Program-made: the position numbers and the translations under genes
The notes under the pieces: generated by a model
Told to the model about the DNA's origin: nothing
Database searches by the model: none
Seen by the model: only the letters and a program-made list of their open reading frames with translations
In this document: positions 34,184-44,050 of the stretch, piece after piece
Layout of the letters: the number at the start of each line of letters is the position of its first letter
Position numbering within the stretch: the first letter of the stretch is position 1
Source of the DNA: Streptomyces composti
GTDB lineage: Bacteria > Actinomycetota > Actinomycetes > Streptomycetales > Streptomycetaceae
DNA: 64,000 bases
Assembly: GCF_012034205.1 (NCBI RefSeq)
Contig: NZ_JAATEM010000002.1
Span: forward strand, 247,721 to 311,720
Direction of reading: 5' to 3'

Positions 34184-37100
34184 ATGTACGAGCTGTCCCG
34201 GGTCCGCCTCTACTCCATCGGACCCGCCGGTGCGCGCTACGCCGACACCGTGCTTGACCTGCGCGGTGTGGGCGACCCGGTGCCCGACCCCGCGCCGACC
34301 CAGGCGGAGTTCTTCGAGGAGGAGCCCGTCGGCCCGCCGCGCCGCCCCGCGCCCGCCGGCGTCCTCTTCCTGGAGAACGGGGGCGGCAAGTCCGTCCTGC
34401 TCAAGCTGATCTTCTCGGTGATGCTGCCGGGCCACCGCAACACCCTCGGCGGCGCCAGCTCCGGAGTGCTGCGCAAGTTCCTGCTCGCCGACGACTGCGG
34501 CCATGTCGCCCTGGAGTGGCAGCACGTGCAGACCGGCGAGTGCGTCGTCGTCGGCAAGGTCAGCGAATGGCGGGGGCGGCAGATCTCCAACGACCCGCGC
34601 AAGTTCGCCGAGGCCTGGTACTCCTTCCGGCCGGGACCCGGACTCAACCTGGACAACCTGCCGGTCGCCGAGTCGACCGCGGTACGCCCGCCCGCCGAGG
34701 GCCAGTCCGGGGCGCGCGGCAGGCGGCGCACCATGAAGGGCTTCCGGGACGCCCTCGTCGAGGCCGGCCGCACCTACCCGCATCTGGAGGTGCACTGGGA
34801 GGAGATCCACGAACGCTGGACCGAGCACCTCGGCGACCTCGGCCTCGACCCCGAACTCTTCCGCTACCAGCGGGAGATGAACGCCGACGAGGGCGAGGCG
34901 GCCGGGCTCTTCGCGGTCAAGAAGGACTCCGACTTCACCGACCTGCTGCTGCGCGCGGTCACCGACACCCGCGACACCGACGGACTGGCCGACCTGGTCA
35001 GCGGCTTCGGCCACAAGCTGGGCCGGCGCGCCGAGCTGATCGCCGAACGCGACTTCACCGCAGGGTCGGTGGACCTGCTCGGCCGGATCGTCGAGGCAGC
35101 CGACGCGCGGCAGCGCGCCCGGGAGATCCACGCCGGCGCCGAGCGCCGCACCCGCACTCTGGCCCGCCGGCTCTCCGCCCGCGGCGCCCGGGAACGCCTC
35201 CGCGCCGCCGACCTCGCCCAGCGCGTCACCGCCGCCGCCCACGCGGTGACGCACGCCGAGGCCGGCCGGGAACGCAGCGCCCGGATCGCCGCCGAACTCG
35301 CCTACCGGCACGCCTCCCTGGCCCTGGCCGCCGCCGAGAAGGCCGCCGCCGCGCAGAAGCGGGAACTCGCCGACGCCCGCACGCTGTACGCGGCCTGGCA
35401 GGCCGCCGAGGCCGTGCTGCGCCACCGCGCCGCCGCCGACCGGGTGGCCAGGGTCAGCGCCGCCATCCAGGAGGCGGAACGGGACGCGGCGCCCGCACTG
35501 GCCGCCCGGGCCAGGGCCGCCACCGACCTGGTGCGCGCCCTGCACGCCGCCGCGCAGAACGCGGAGCACCTCGCCAACGAGCAGGAGGAGCGCTCCGCCG
35601 CCCTCCAGGAGGTCAGCGACGCCGCCTACCGCGACTCCACGGCCGCCGCCACCGAGGCCCAGCGGGCCCGCAGCGAGATCGGGCATCTGCGGCAGCGGCT
35701 CGCCGAGGTGGAGCAGGAGACCGCCGAGGCCGTCCGCGCGGGCTGGCTGGACGACAGCGCCCCGGACGCCGACCCGGCCCGCGCCGCGCTCGCCGCCAGC
35801 GACGCCGAGAAGACCACCGTCGCCGCCTGGGACGCCGCCCGGGAGGCCGCCCGCCGCACCGCCGAGCAGGCCCGCGAGGCCTCCGCCGCCGAGACCAGGG
35901 CAGAACTCACCGCCGCCCGCGCCGCCGACGCCGCCACCGCGGCCCGCCGCGCCTACGAGGCCGAGTACCGCACCGCCCAGGCGCTGGCCGAGGAGGAACG
36001 CCTGGCGGAGCTGCTCAACCTGCCCGGTGCGCCCCGCCCCGGGGTACCGGGACAGCGCAGCGACTCGCCCGAGACGGCCGACGGCACCGCCACCCCGCCC
36101 GCGGCCGCCCCCGGAGCCGGCAGAACCGCCCCGGCCGGTCCGGGGAACGGGCCGCTCAGCGCCGAGGACCTCGACCGGTTCGCCGACGAGCTGCGCGAAC
36201 TCCTCGACGACGCCGTCTCCTCCGCCGAACGGCAGCTGTTCGACCTGCGCACCGCCGCCGCCGACGACGCCCGGATCCTCGGCGCCCTCGGTGACGGAGG
36301 TCTGCTGCCGCCCGGACCGGACGTGCTCGCCACGGTCGAGTTCCTCGGCGAGCACGGCATCCCCGCCCTGCCCGGCTGGCGCTACCTCGCCCAGGCCGTC
36401 GACCCCGCCGACCACGCCCGGGTGCTGGCCGCCCGGCCCGAACTGGTCGACGGCGTCATCATCACCGACCCGGACTCCCACGCCCGCGCCCGTGAGGCGC
36501 TCAGCGACGCCGCGCTGCTGCCCCGCTCCGCCGTCGCCGTGGGCACCGCCGCGGCGCTGCTCGCGCCCGCCCCCGCGGCGGACACCGGCAGCGGCGAGGT
36601 GTTCCTCGTCCCGCCGAACCCGGCCATGCACGACGAGCACGCCGCCGACGAGGAACGCCAGGCGCTGCGCGCCCGTGCCGCCGAGCGCGACGAGGAGATC
36701 CGCACGCTCGCCGCCCGGCTCGGCAAGGACCGGGAACTGGCCGCGCGGCTCGCCTCCTGGCGCACCGGCTGCCCCGCGGGACGGCTCGCCGAGCTGGCCC
36801 GCGCCGCCCACGACGCCCGCGTCTTCGCCGAGGAGGCCGAGGCCGAGCTGGCCGAGGCACGCACCCTCCGCGCGGAGGCCGAGGAGGCCGCCGCCGAGGC
36901 GGCCCGCGTCCGCGACGAACGGCAGGAGGCCGCGCAGAAGGCCCGGCGCGCCGCCGACGCCCTCGCCGGGCTCGCCTTCCGGCTGCGCGAACGCGCCGGC
37001 TGGCAGGCCCGGGTGCGCGAACTGGCCGACGAGGCCGCCGAGGCCGAAGCCCGCGCCCAGGAGTGCCTGGAACGTGCCCGCGCCGCGGACGAGGACCGCC

Positions 37101-38881
37101 GAGCCGCCCAGCGGGCCGCCGACGACGCCCGCCGCACCGCGCGGGCGCTGCGCGCCGAGCGTTCCGAGATCGCCGGCGCCCCCGACGACGTGCCCGAGGA
37201 CGGTGCCGGCGCCGCGCCGGCCCCCCAGGCGTCGCTGCCCGCGCTGCGCGAGGCCTACCGGGCGGCCTCCCAGGTCTACGAGAAGGTCGGTGTCGGCGCC
37301 GACCTGCGCGCCGAGCAGGCCCGCGCGGAGAGCGACGAGAGCGCGGCCCGCGCCGAGCTCGACCGGCTCAGCAACAAGGTCCGCACCCGCGCCGAGCAGC
37401 TCCTCGCATCGCCCGACGGCGCCGACGGCCCCAGCCGGCAGGCCGCCGCCGCCCGGGCCGAGGAACTGGTGCAGCTCCTGGAGTCCCGTGCCTCCAGCGC
37501 CAGTGAGCAGCTCGGCCGGCTGCGCGGCGAGGCCGAGCGGCTCGCCCCCGAGGAGGGGGAGGCCCACACCGAGCTGCCTCAGGAGCTGGTCCCGAGCGAC
37601 GCCGAGCACGCCCAGGCCCTGCTGCGCACCGCCACCGCCGAACTCGCCTCCCGCACCGAGGCCCTGCAGCAGGCCCGCGAGACGCACGCCGAACTCCTCG
37701 GGGCCCACCGGGCCGCCGAGGACGCGGCCGGTGCCTTCGACGAGATCGCCGCCCTGCTCCGCGACCTGCTGCGCGACAACGCCGCCGAGGAGGAGCAGGA
37801 CGAGCCCGAACCGTACCCGGGCAGCCTGGAGGACGCCCGGCAGGCCGCCGCCGAGGCCCGGCGCTCGCTGCGCGGCTGCGCCGCCGACCTGTCGGCCGCC
37901 GAGTCCGCGGTACGGGAGGCCTGCGACGTGCTGGTCCGGCACGCCAACTCCACCCGCTACGAGCAGGTCCGCACCCCCGCCCGGCAGCAGATCCGCGAGC
38001 TGCCCGCCTCCGCGCTGCCCGAGCACGCCCGCCGCTGGGCGGAGGCCTTCGCGCCCCGGCTCAGGGTGCTCACCGACGAGCTGGAGCAGCTGGAACGCAA
38101 CCGCGACTCGATCGTGGACCGGCTCCGCGGCCTCGTCGAGTCCGCCCTGGCGACGCTGCGCTCCGCCCAGCGCCTGTCCCGCCTGCCCGAGGGGCTCGGC
38201 GAGTGGTCCGGGCAGGAGTTCCTGCGCATCCGCTTCGAGGAGCCCGACCAGGCCACCCTCACCGAACGCCTCGGCGAAGTCATCGACGAGGCGACCCGCG
38301 CCGCCGTGAAGAAGAACTCCGATCTGCGGCGCGACGGCATGTCCCTGCTGCTGCGCGGAGTCGCCGCCGCCCTCCAGCCGAAGGGCGTCGCCGTCGAGAT
38401 CCTCAAGCCGGACGCCGTCCTGCGAGCCGAACGCGTCCCCGTCGGCCAGATGGGCGACGTGTTCTCCGGCGGCCAGCTCCTCACCGCGGCGATCGCCCTG
38501 TACTGCACCATGGCGGCGCTGCGCTCCAACGACCGCGGACGCGACCGGCACCGGCATGCCGGGACGCTGTTCCTCGACAACCCCATCGGACGGGCCAACG
38601 CGACCTATCTGCTGGAGCTCCAGCGGGCCGTCGCGGACGCCCTCGGCGTGCAGCTGCTGTACACGACGGGCCTGTTCGACACCACCGCGCTCGCGGAGTT
38701 CCCCCTCGTCATCCGGCTGCGCAACGACGCCGACCTGCGGGCCGGGCTGAAGTACATCAGCGTGGAGGAGCATCTGCGGCCGGGCCTGCCCCAGCAGCCG
38801 CAGGCGGGGGAGGCCGTGCACAGCGAGATCACGGCCACCCGGATGTTCAAGCGCCCGGCACCGGCCGGACCGCAGGGGTAG
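34184..38881 (+). CDS. MukB/JetC-like SMC ATPase
   Basis: A 1565-residue protein. The N-terminal head has Walker A ENGGGKS at residues 64-70. Two long Ala/Glu/Arg-rich coiled-coil zones (about 290-660 and 830-1330) flank a compact hinge-like domain (about 695-800, GALGDGGLLPPGPD...VIITDP). The C-terminal head has the ABC signature FSGGQLLTAAIAL near 1427 and Walker B GTLFLDNPIGRAN near 1462. The residue after the Walker B Asp is Asn instead of the catalytic Glu. It probably loads on DNA with the two preceding gene products. No JetD/MksG-type nuclease is adjacent. Confidence 0.8.
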   Translation: MYELSRVRLYSIGPAGARYADTVLDLRGVGDPVPDPAPTQAEFFEEEPVGPPRRPAPAGVLFLENGGGKSVLLKLIFSVMLPGHRNTLGGASSGVLRKFLLADDCGHVALEWQHVQTGECVVVGKVSEWRGRQISNDPRKFAEAWYSFRPGPGLNLDNLPVAESTAVRPPAEGQSGARGRRRTMKGFRDALVEAGRTYPHLEVHWEEIHERWTEHLGDLGLDPELFRYQREMNADEGEAAGLFAVKKDSDFTDLLLRAVTDTRDTDGLADLVSGFGHKLGRRAELIAERDFTAGSVDLLGRIVEAADARQRAREIHAGAERRTRTLARRLSARGARERLRAADLAQRVTAAAHAVTHAEAGRERSARIAAELAYRHASLALAAAEKAAAAQKRELADARTLYAAWQAAEAVLRHRAAADRVARVSAAIQEAERDAAPALAARARAATDLVRALHAAAQNAEHLANEQEERSAALQEVSDAAYRDSTAAATEAQRARSEIGHLRQRLAEVEQETAEAVRAGWLDDSAPDADPARAALAASDAEKTTVAAWDAAREAARRTAEQAREASAAETRAELTAARAADAATAARRAYEAEYRTAQALAEEERLAELLNLPGAPRPGVPGQRSDSPETADGTATPPAAAPGAGRTAPAGPGNGPLSAEDLDRFADELRELLDDAVSSAERQLFDLRTAAADDARILGALGDGGLLPPGPDVLATVEFLGEHGIPALPGWRYLAQAVDPADHARVLAARPELVDGVIITDPDSHARAREALSDAALLPRSAVAVGTAAALLAPAPAADTGSGEVFLVPPNPAMHDEHAADEERQALRARAAERDEEIRTLAARLGKDRELAARLASWRTGCPAGRLAELARAAHDARVFAEEAEAELAEARTLRAEAEEAAAEAARVRDERQEAAQKARRAADALAGLAFRLRERAGWQARVRELADEAAEAEARAQECLERARAADEDRRAAQRAADDARRTARALRAERSEIAGAPDDVPEDGAGAAPAPQASLPALREAYRAASQVYEKVGVGADLRAEQARAESDESAARAELDRLSNKVRTRAEQLLASPDGADGPSRQAAAARAEELVQLLESRASSASEQLGRLRGEAERLAPEEGEAHTELPQELVPSDAEHAQALLRTATAELASRTEALQQARETHAELLGAHRAAEDAAGAFDEIAALLRDLLRDNAAEEEQDEPEPYPGSLEDARQAAAEARRSLRGCAADLSAAESAVREACDVLVRHANSTRYEQVRTPARQQIRELPASALPEHARRWAEAFAPRLRVLTDELEQLERNRDSIVDRLRGLVESALATLRSAQRLSRLPEGLGEWSGQEFLRIRFEEPDQATLTERLGEVIDEATRAAVKKNSDLRRDGMSLLLRGVAAALQPKGVAVEILKPDAVLRAERVPVGQMGDVFSGGQLLTAAIALYCTMAALRSNDRGRDRHRHAGTLFLDNPIGRANATYLLELQRAVADALGVQLLYTTGLFDTTALAEFPLVIRLRNDADLRAGLKYISVEEHLRPGLPQQPQAGEAVHSEITATRMFKRPAPAGPQG

Positions 38882-38943
38882 GCACGCGGGCGCCCGGCAT
38901 GCCAGGACGGTGGGACGGGCGCCGTACGGCTCTCGCCTCCGCA

Positions 38944-38977
38944 GGCTTCTGACGTGCCGTCAGGTCCGTCAGAAGCC
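38944..38977. terminator. Hairpin between convergent SMC-like and IclR genes
   Basis: GGCTTCTGACG (38944-38954) and CGTCAGAAGCC (38967-38977) are exact reverse complements. The second arm runs into the end of the IclR coding sequence. Confidence 0.7.
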
Positions 38978-39739
38978 GTACCCCATGCGGCGGGACAGCT
39001 CGGCCGCTGCCTCCGCGGCGCGCCCGCCCAGCTCGGGCAGGCGTGCCGCGCTCAGCCGGTACACCGGCCCCGAGACGCTGATCGCCGCGATGACCTCCCC
39101 GTCGTGCGAGCGGACCGGCGCAGCCACGGCCGCCAGCCCCAGCTCGAGCTCCTCCAGCGTGGAGCCGTAGCCGCGCCGCAGGGCCTCGTCCAGCTCGCCC
39201 TGCAGCACCGCCGCCCGGGTGATCGTGCGCTCCGTGAACCGCTCGAGCGGGCGGGCGAGCTGCTCCTCCCGCAGGGCCGGCGGCAGGTGAGCCAGCAGCA
39301 CCTTCCCGCTGGCCGTGGCGTGCAGCGGAGTGCGGCGTCCCAGCCAGTCCTGCGCGGTGACCGCCGCCGTGCCACGGGCCTGCATGATGTTGACCGCCGC
39401 GTCGCCGTCGAGCACCGCGAGGTTCACCGTCTCACCCAGCTCGTCGGCCAGCTCCCGGCAGACCGGAACGCCCTCCTGGGAGATGTCCAGCCGCAGGGCC
39501 GCCGCTCCGGCGAGGCGCAGCACCCCCGCGCCCAGGTAGTACTTGCCGCGATCCTTGGACTGGGCCACCAGGCCCCGGTTCTCCAGGACTCCCAGCAGCC
39601 GGAAGGCCGTGGACTTGTGCACGCCCAGCTCGTCCGCGATCTCGGTGACGCCCGCCTCGCCGCGCCGGGCCAGGATCTCCAGCACGCTGACCGCGCGGTC
39701 CACCGACTGCACGGCGCTCGCCGCACCCTTGGCCTGCAT
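38969..39739 (-). CDS. IclR family transcriptional regulator
   Basis: A 256-residue regulator. The N-terminal winged helix-turn-helix covers residues 12-65 (DRAVSVLEILARRGEAG, ELGVHKSTAFRLLGVLENRG) and the IclR effector domain covers residues 80-250 (LHATASGKVLLAHLP, GYGSTLEELELGLAAVAAPV). It differs from the gylR type and does not adjoin the glycerol genes 10 kb away, so its target is unknown. The upstream spacer holds a partial palindrome around TGCGCATCACGCATCACTGCGCG that could be an autoregulatory site. Confidence 0.92.
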   Translation of the reverse strand: MQAKGAASAVQSVDRAVSVLEILARRGEAGVTEIADELGVHKSTAFRLLGVLENRGLVAQSKDRGKYYLGAGVLRLAGAAALRLDISQEGVPVCRELADELGETVNLAVLDGDAAVNIMQARGTAAVTAQDWLGRRTPLHATASGKVLLAHLPPALREEQLARPLERFTERTITRAAVLQGELDEALRRGYGSTLEELELGLAAVAAPVRSHDGEVIAAISVSGPVYRLSAARLPELGGRAAEAAAELSRRMGYGF

Positions 39740-39966
39740 GGCTCGCCCTCACCACCCGCCGGGCCGGTCCTGGCCTCGTCTCCGGGAACCGCCTGACGCG
39801 ACCTCGCCCTGCCGGTTCTGTTGCGCATCACGCATCACTGCGCGTTGTCCGAAGAAACAGTACCGGGGTGGCTGGAAATCAACGGAAGGGAGAGGAAGGT
39901 CCGGCCGTGACGCAGAGGAGCGTCGGGCCGCAGCCGTCACAGGTGCGGTGGCCGGCCGCAGGGTCG

Positions 39967-40569
39967 TCACGAATGGGAGAGCTGGCCCGCTCCGCCGCCC
40001 CGGCGTATTCGGCCCCGCGCCCGCTCGGCGGCGCGCTCCTGGCGACGCGCCCGGCGCCGCTCGCGCCGCAGCGCACGCGCCGTGCTGCTCGGCTCGGACA
40101 CCACGCCGTGGCGCTGGTTCCACACCTGGCGCGTCACCCAGACGTCCAGGACCGCCCAGGTCGCCACGATCGTGCTCACCACACTGCTGAGCACCATCGG
40201 GAACGCCAGCCACGAGCCGGCCAGGGTGCACAGGAACGCCACCATGGCCTGAATCAGGGTCACCGCGACGATGAGGACCGCCCGCACCGCCGCCGTCCGC
40301 ACCGGGTCGGGCAGCCGGCGCCGCCGCGCGGGCTCCTCGACCCACAGGGGCCGGCGGAAGGTCTGCTCGCGGGCGTCCGGGAGCGCGCTCTCGTCCGGCT
40401 GTCCGGTGGCGCCGCCCTGCGATCCCGCGTCCGGCCGGACGCCGTCGCCGGCGTCCTTCAACCGCTCCGCCGCGGCAGCGCCCCGGCTCGGCTCCTCGGT
40501 GCGCGATCGCGTCGCCACCTGCATCGCCGCGGCGTCCTCGGGCGCCGTGCGCCGCTCAGCCGTGCCCAT
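39967..40569 (-). CDS. Two-TM membrane protein, hypothetical
   Basis: A 200-residue protein. About 90 hydrophilic residues are followed by two adjacent hydrophobic helices (AAVRAVLIVAVTLIQAMVAFL and LAFPMVLSSVVSTIVATWAVL) and a very basic C-terminal tail rich in Arg (RRERRRARRQERAAERARGR). The tail may bind nucleic acid or acidic lipids. ATG 40569 or the GTG just upstream may be the start, with GGGGAG about 10 nt before. No family was recognised. Confidence 0.6.
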   Translation of the reverse strand: MGTAERRTAPEDAAAMQVATRSRTEEPSRGAAAAERLKDAGDGVRPDAGSQGGATGQPDESALPDAREQTFRRPLWVEEPARRRRLPDPVRTAAVRAVLIVAVTLIQAMVAFLCTLAGSWLAFPMVLSSVVSTIVATWAVLDVWVTRQVWNQRHGVVSEPSSTARALRRERRRARRQERAAERARGRIRRGGGAGQLSHS

Positions 40570-40984
40570 CACCGTGTCACTCCCCACCGCCGGCACACTC
40601 ACCCGGGTCCGGAAGACCCGACTCCCCTCTGAGTGCCCGGCTTGCGCTGTTTTACGCCGTCCCGGTGCGTGATTCGGCTCCTGTGACCGATTCCGCCCCC
40701 ATGTCTCACAGAGAAGGACGAACGGGGCGACCTCAAGATTCCCGGGCATGGAAACTTTCGGCCAACCGTCACCGCACCTCCGGGCCACCGTGTTACCCGC
40801 CGCGCAGGACGCCGGGACGCAATCTCCCGCAATGCCCGGACAACTCCGTATGTCTCGGCTCCCCCGCGCCAGTTCGTGCTCCGGACAGCCCTTCGAGTTA
40901 ACTGTGGCTCGGTAGTAGGCTCGCGCCGTTTGTTGACGCACATGTGTACCCCCGGCCGGCCGGGGGGCCGAGCTGGGGGAGGCC
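40570..40984. other. Divergent spacer upstream of the conservon
   Basis: About 415 bp without a gene, less GC-rich than its surroundings between 40640 and 40940. It should contain promoters for the two-TM protein (minus strand) and for cvnA (plus strand). GTTTGTTGACGCAC (about 40928-40941) carries a TTGACG -35-like hexamer 46 bp ahead of cvnA. No repeats were seen. Confidence 0.4.
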
Positions 40985-43900
40985 ATGCGCTTTCGCGGGA
41001 AGTCCATCCGCCGGAAGATCGTGGCGTTGCTGCTCGTGCCGCTGGTGTCCCTGACGACCATCTGGGCCTTCACCACGGTGCTCACCGGCCGCGAGGCGAG
41101 CCATCTGTTCGATGTGTCCTCGGTGATGGAAAAGGTCGGCTACCCCGTAGAGGACACCGTCCGCGTCCTGCAGCAGGAGCGCCGGCAGACGCTGGTCTAC
41201 CTCGCCGATCCCCGCGCCTCCGACGGGCTCGCGGCGCTGCGCCGCAGCCGGGTCGCCACCGACAAGGCCGTCGGCAAGGTCCGGGCCAACGCCTCGGATC
41301 CGGAGGTGCGCGAAGCGCTCGGCGGGGACACCGACGAACTGGGCGCCGTTCTCGACTCGTTCAGCGGCATCGACTCCCTGCGGCGCAGCGTCGAGGACGG
41401 CACCGTCAACCGCTCGCAGGCCCTCGACCTCTACAACAAGCTGGTCGATCCCTGCTACGCCCTGCTCGCCAATCTGCACGTGGTCGACGAAGTGGCCCTG
41501 GACAAGGAGTACCGGGCGCTGGTCAACCTCGCCCGCGCCCGCGAACTCCTCTCCCGCGAGGACGCACTGCTCGGTTCCGCACTGATCGTCGGCAGGCTGT
41601 CCGCGGCCGAGGCCCGCGACGTCTCCGACCTCATGGCGCAGCGGACGATGCTGTACGAGGTCGCGCTGCCCGAACTGCCCGCCTCCGAACGCGAACGCTA
41701 CGAGGCCTTCTGGAGCAACGCCGCCTCCGCTCCGCTGCGCGTCGGCGAGGAGGCCGTGGTCTCCTCCGGCGCCGGCGTGCCGCGCGGGATCACCGCCAAG
41801 AGCTGGGACACCGCCGCCGGCAAGGTCCTCTCCGAGCTCGGCACCCTCAACGACCAGGCCTCCGACCGCTATCAGGACCGGGTCCGCCCGGTCGCCATGG
41901 GCGTCATCACCCAGGCCGTGGTCGCCGGTGTGCTCGGCCTGATCGCCCTGCTGCTGTCCCTGTTCCTCTCCGTGCGCATCGGCCGCGGCCTCATCCGCGA
42001 CCTGCGCCAGCTGCGCATGGAGGCCCACGAGGCGTCCGGGGTACGGCTGCCCAGCGTGATGCGCCGCCTGTCCGCCGGCGAACAGGTCGACGTGGAGACC
42101 GAGGTCCCGCGCCTGGAGTACGACAAGAACGAGCTGGGCGAGGTCGGCCAGGCCCTCAACACCCTGCAGCGCGCCGCGGTGGAGGCCGCCGTCAAACAGG
42201 CCGAACTGCGTGCCGGGGTCTCCGAGGTCTTCGTCAACCTCGCCCGCCGCAGCCAGGTGCTGCTGCACAAGCAGCTCACCCTGCTCGACGCCATGGAGCG
42301 CAGGACCGAGGACGCCCAGGAACTCGCCGACCTGTTCCGCCTGGACCATCTGACCACCCGGATGCGCCGCCACGCCGAGGGCCTGGTGATCCTCTCCGGC
42401 GCCGCGCCCTCCCGCCAGTGGCGCAAGCCCGTCCAGCTCATGGACGTCGTCCGCGCCGCCGTCGCCGAGGTCGAGGACTACGAGCGCATCGAGGTGCGCC
42501 GGCTGCCGCGGGTCGCCGTCACCGGGCCGGCGGTCGCCGACCTCACCCACCTGGTGGCGGAACTCCTGGAGAACGCCACCGTGTTCTCCCCACCGCACAC
42601 CGCCGTCCAGGTCCTCGGCGAACGCGTCGCCAACGGCTTCACCCTGGAGATCCACGACCGGGGCCTGGGCATGACGGCCGAGGCGCTGCTGGACGCCAAC
42701 CTGCGGCTCGCCGAGACCCCGGAGTTCGAACTGTCCGACACCGACCGGCTCGGCCTGTTCGTGGTCAGCCGGCTCGCCCAGCGGCAGAACGTCCGGGTGT
42801 CCCTGCAGCCGTCCCCCTACGGCGGGACCACCGCGGTCGTCTTCATCCCGGACGCGCTGCTGACCGACGACGTCCCGGACACCAACGGCGTCGGCTTCCG
42901 TCTCGACCGCCCCCAGCTCACCAAGGACAAGAAGCCGGAGGAGAGCCGCCGCACCGCGCTCTCCCAGGTGCCCGTCCAGCTGCCGGGGCTGCCCGCCTCC
43001 CTCCTCGACGGCCCGGTGGAGCTGGAGGCACCCGTCGACCTGGACGCGCTCGGCGACCTCGACGAGGTGCTCGGCGACGACGACAGCGCCGGCGGCGGCC
43101 TGTTCCGCCCGCACCGGTCGCATCCCGGGGACGGGGCGCCCGGCCGCCGCCGCGAGGCGCAGCCCCCGGTGACCGGCCCGCGGGACCCGGGGGACACCCC
43201 CGACGACGAGGTGCCCGCCCCGGTGCCGCTGCCCCGGCGCGGTACCCCGAAGCTGGTCAGCTCCCACGGACGTCCGGTCGGAGACGAGCGCACCCGGCGC
43301 GAGCCCGACGCGGCCGAGACCTCCAACACCTCCGCGCACACCGGTCTGGAGCCCGCGCCGCCGCGCGCCGCCCGGCGCAGGGGCGACCGGCGCGGCCAAG
43401 GCTGGGGCACCGGCGGTCCTGGCGGGCCGGAGCCGGTCTCGCCGCCCCCGTCCGGCGCCGACCGCTCCGCGACCGGTGGGGGAGAGGCGGAAGGGGACAC
43501 CCCGCCGCCGCTGCCCTCGCGTCGCCGCGGAGCCACCGGAGCGGGACCTCGCGCGGTCGGACCGCCTGCCTCCGCCGCGTCCCGGCGCGACGCCGGCGGG
43601 TCCGCACCCCTGCCCGAACTGCCCCGCCGCGACCGCCGCCGCACGGACGAGCCGGACGACCCGGACGCCGTCCGGACGACACGCGACGCCCCCGCCGCGG
43701 CATCGGAGGCCACCTCCGCCCCGGCCGCCCCCGGGACCCGGGACGTCACGGCGGACTCCGGCCGCCACGCCGCGGACTCCGGGCGACCGGACGGCCCGGA
43801 ATCCGGCACCGAACGGCTCGCGGCACTGCCCCGGCGCGTACGGCAGGCCAGCCTCGCCCCACAGCTCAGACACAGCGCCCCAGGCAACGACACGACCGCG

Positions 43901-44050
43901 CAGCCCGTCGAACGGGACGCGGAGGAAGTGCGCAGCCGCATGGCCTCGCTGCAGCGCGGCTGGCAGCGCGGCCGCGCAGAGAACGCCGCCGCCGACGACT
44001 CCGGCAGCGGCACGGCACCACGACGAACGACTAAGGGGGACGGTCGATGA
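40985..44050 (+). CDS. cvnA: Conservon sensor-kinase-like protein CvnA (nitrate-sensing-type domain)
   Basis: A 1021-residue membrane protein. TM1 lies near residues 12-33 and TM2 near 300-325, with a NIT-like extracytoplasmic sensor domain between them, then a HAMP-like segment and an HATPase domain with N-box LVAELLENATVFSPP near residue 520 and G-box DRGLGM. A long disordered tail (about 650-1021, Pro/Arg/Glu-rich) follows. A phospho-accepting HisKA motif is not obvious. Conservons act as GPCR-like membrane complexes in Streptomyces morphology and antibiotic control. ATG 40985 follows GGGGGAGG. It overlaps cvnB by ATGA. Confidence 0.9.
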   Translation: MRFRGKSIRRKIVALLLVPLVSLTTIWAFTTVLTGREASHLFDVSSVMEKVGYPVEDTVRVLQQERRQTLVYLADPRASDGLAALRRSRVATDKAVGKVRANASDPEVREALGGDTDELGAVLDSFSGIDSLRRSVEDGTVNRSQALDLYNKLVDPCYALLANLHVVDEVALDKEYRALVNLARARELLSREDALLGSALIVGRLSAAEARDVSDLMAQRTMLYEVALPELPASERERYEAFWSNAASAPLRVGEEAVVSSGAGVPRGITAKSWDTAAGKVLSELGTLNDQASDRYQDRVRPVAMGVITQAVVAGVLGLIALLLSLFLSVRIGRGLIRDLRQLRMEAHEASGVRLPSVMRRLSAGEQVDVETEVPRLEYDKNELGEVGQALNTLQRAAVEAAVKQAELRAGVSEVFVNLARRSQVLLHKQLTLLDAMERRTEDAQELADLFRLDHLTTRMRRHAEGLVILSGAAPSRQWRKPVQLMDVVRAAVAEVEDYERIEVRRLPRVAVTGPAVADLTHLVAELLENATVFSPPHTAVQVLGERVANGFTLEIHDRGLGMTAEALLDANLRLAETPEFELSDTDRLGLFVVSRLAQRQNVRVSLQPSPYGGTTAVVFIPDALLTDDVPDTNGVGFRLDRPQLTKDKKPEESRRTALSQVPVQLPGLPASLLDGPVELEAPVDLDALGDLDEVLGDDDSAGGGLFRPHRSHPGDGAPGRRREAQPPVTGPRDPGDTPDDEVPAPVPLPRRGTPKLVSSHGRPVGDERTRREPDAAETSNTSAHTGLEPAPPRAARRRGDRRGQGWGTGGPGGPEPVSPPPSGADRSATGGGEAEGDTPPPLPSRRRGATGAGPRAVGPPASAASRRDAGGSAPLPELPRRDRRRTDEPDDPDAVRTTRDAPAAASEATSAPAAPGTRDVTADSGRHAADSGRPDGPESGTERLAALPRRVRQASLAPQLRHSAPGNDTTAQPVERDAEEVRSRMASLQRGWQRGRAENAAADDSGSGTAPRRTTKGDGR

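Noticed and set aside
34169..38821. Very long open frame antisense to the SMC-like gene
   Set aside because: It is an artefact of biased codon use in high-GC coding DNA; the Gly/Val/Leu-rich translation has no domain pattern.
33246..38881. Complete Wadjet (JetABCD) defence system
   Set aside because: No JetD-like topoisomerase/nuclease gene is present next to the three genes or elsewhere in the window, so only a JetABC/MksFEB-like core is claimed.
38969..39739. IclR regulator as GylR for the glpFK genes
   Set aside because: It lies 10 kb away, sequence features differ from the gylR type, and no shared operator was found.
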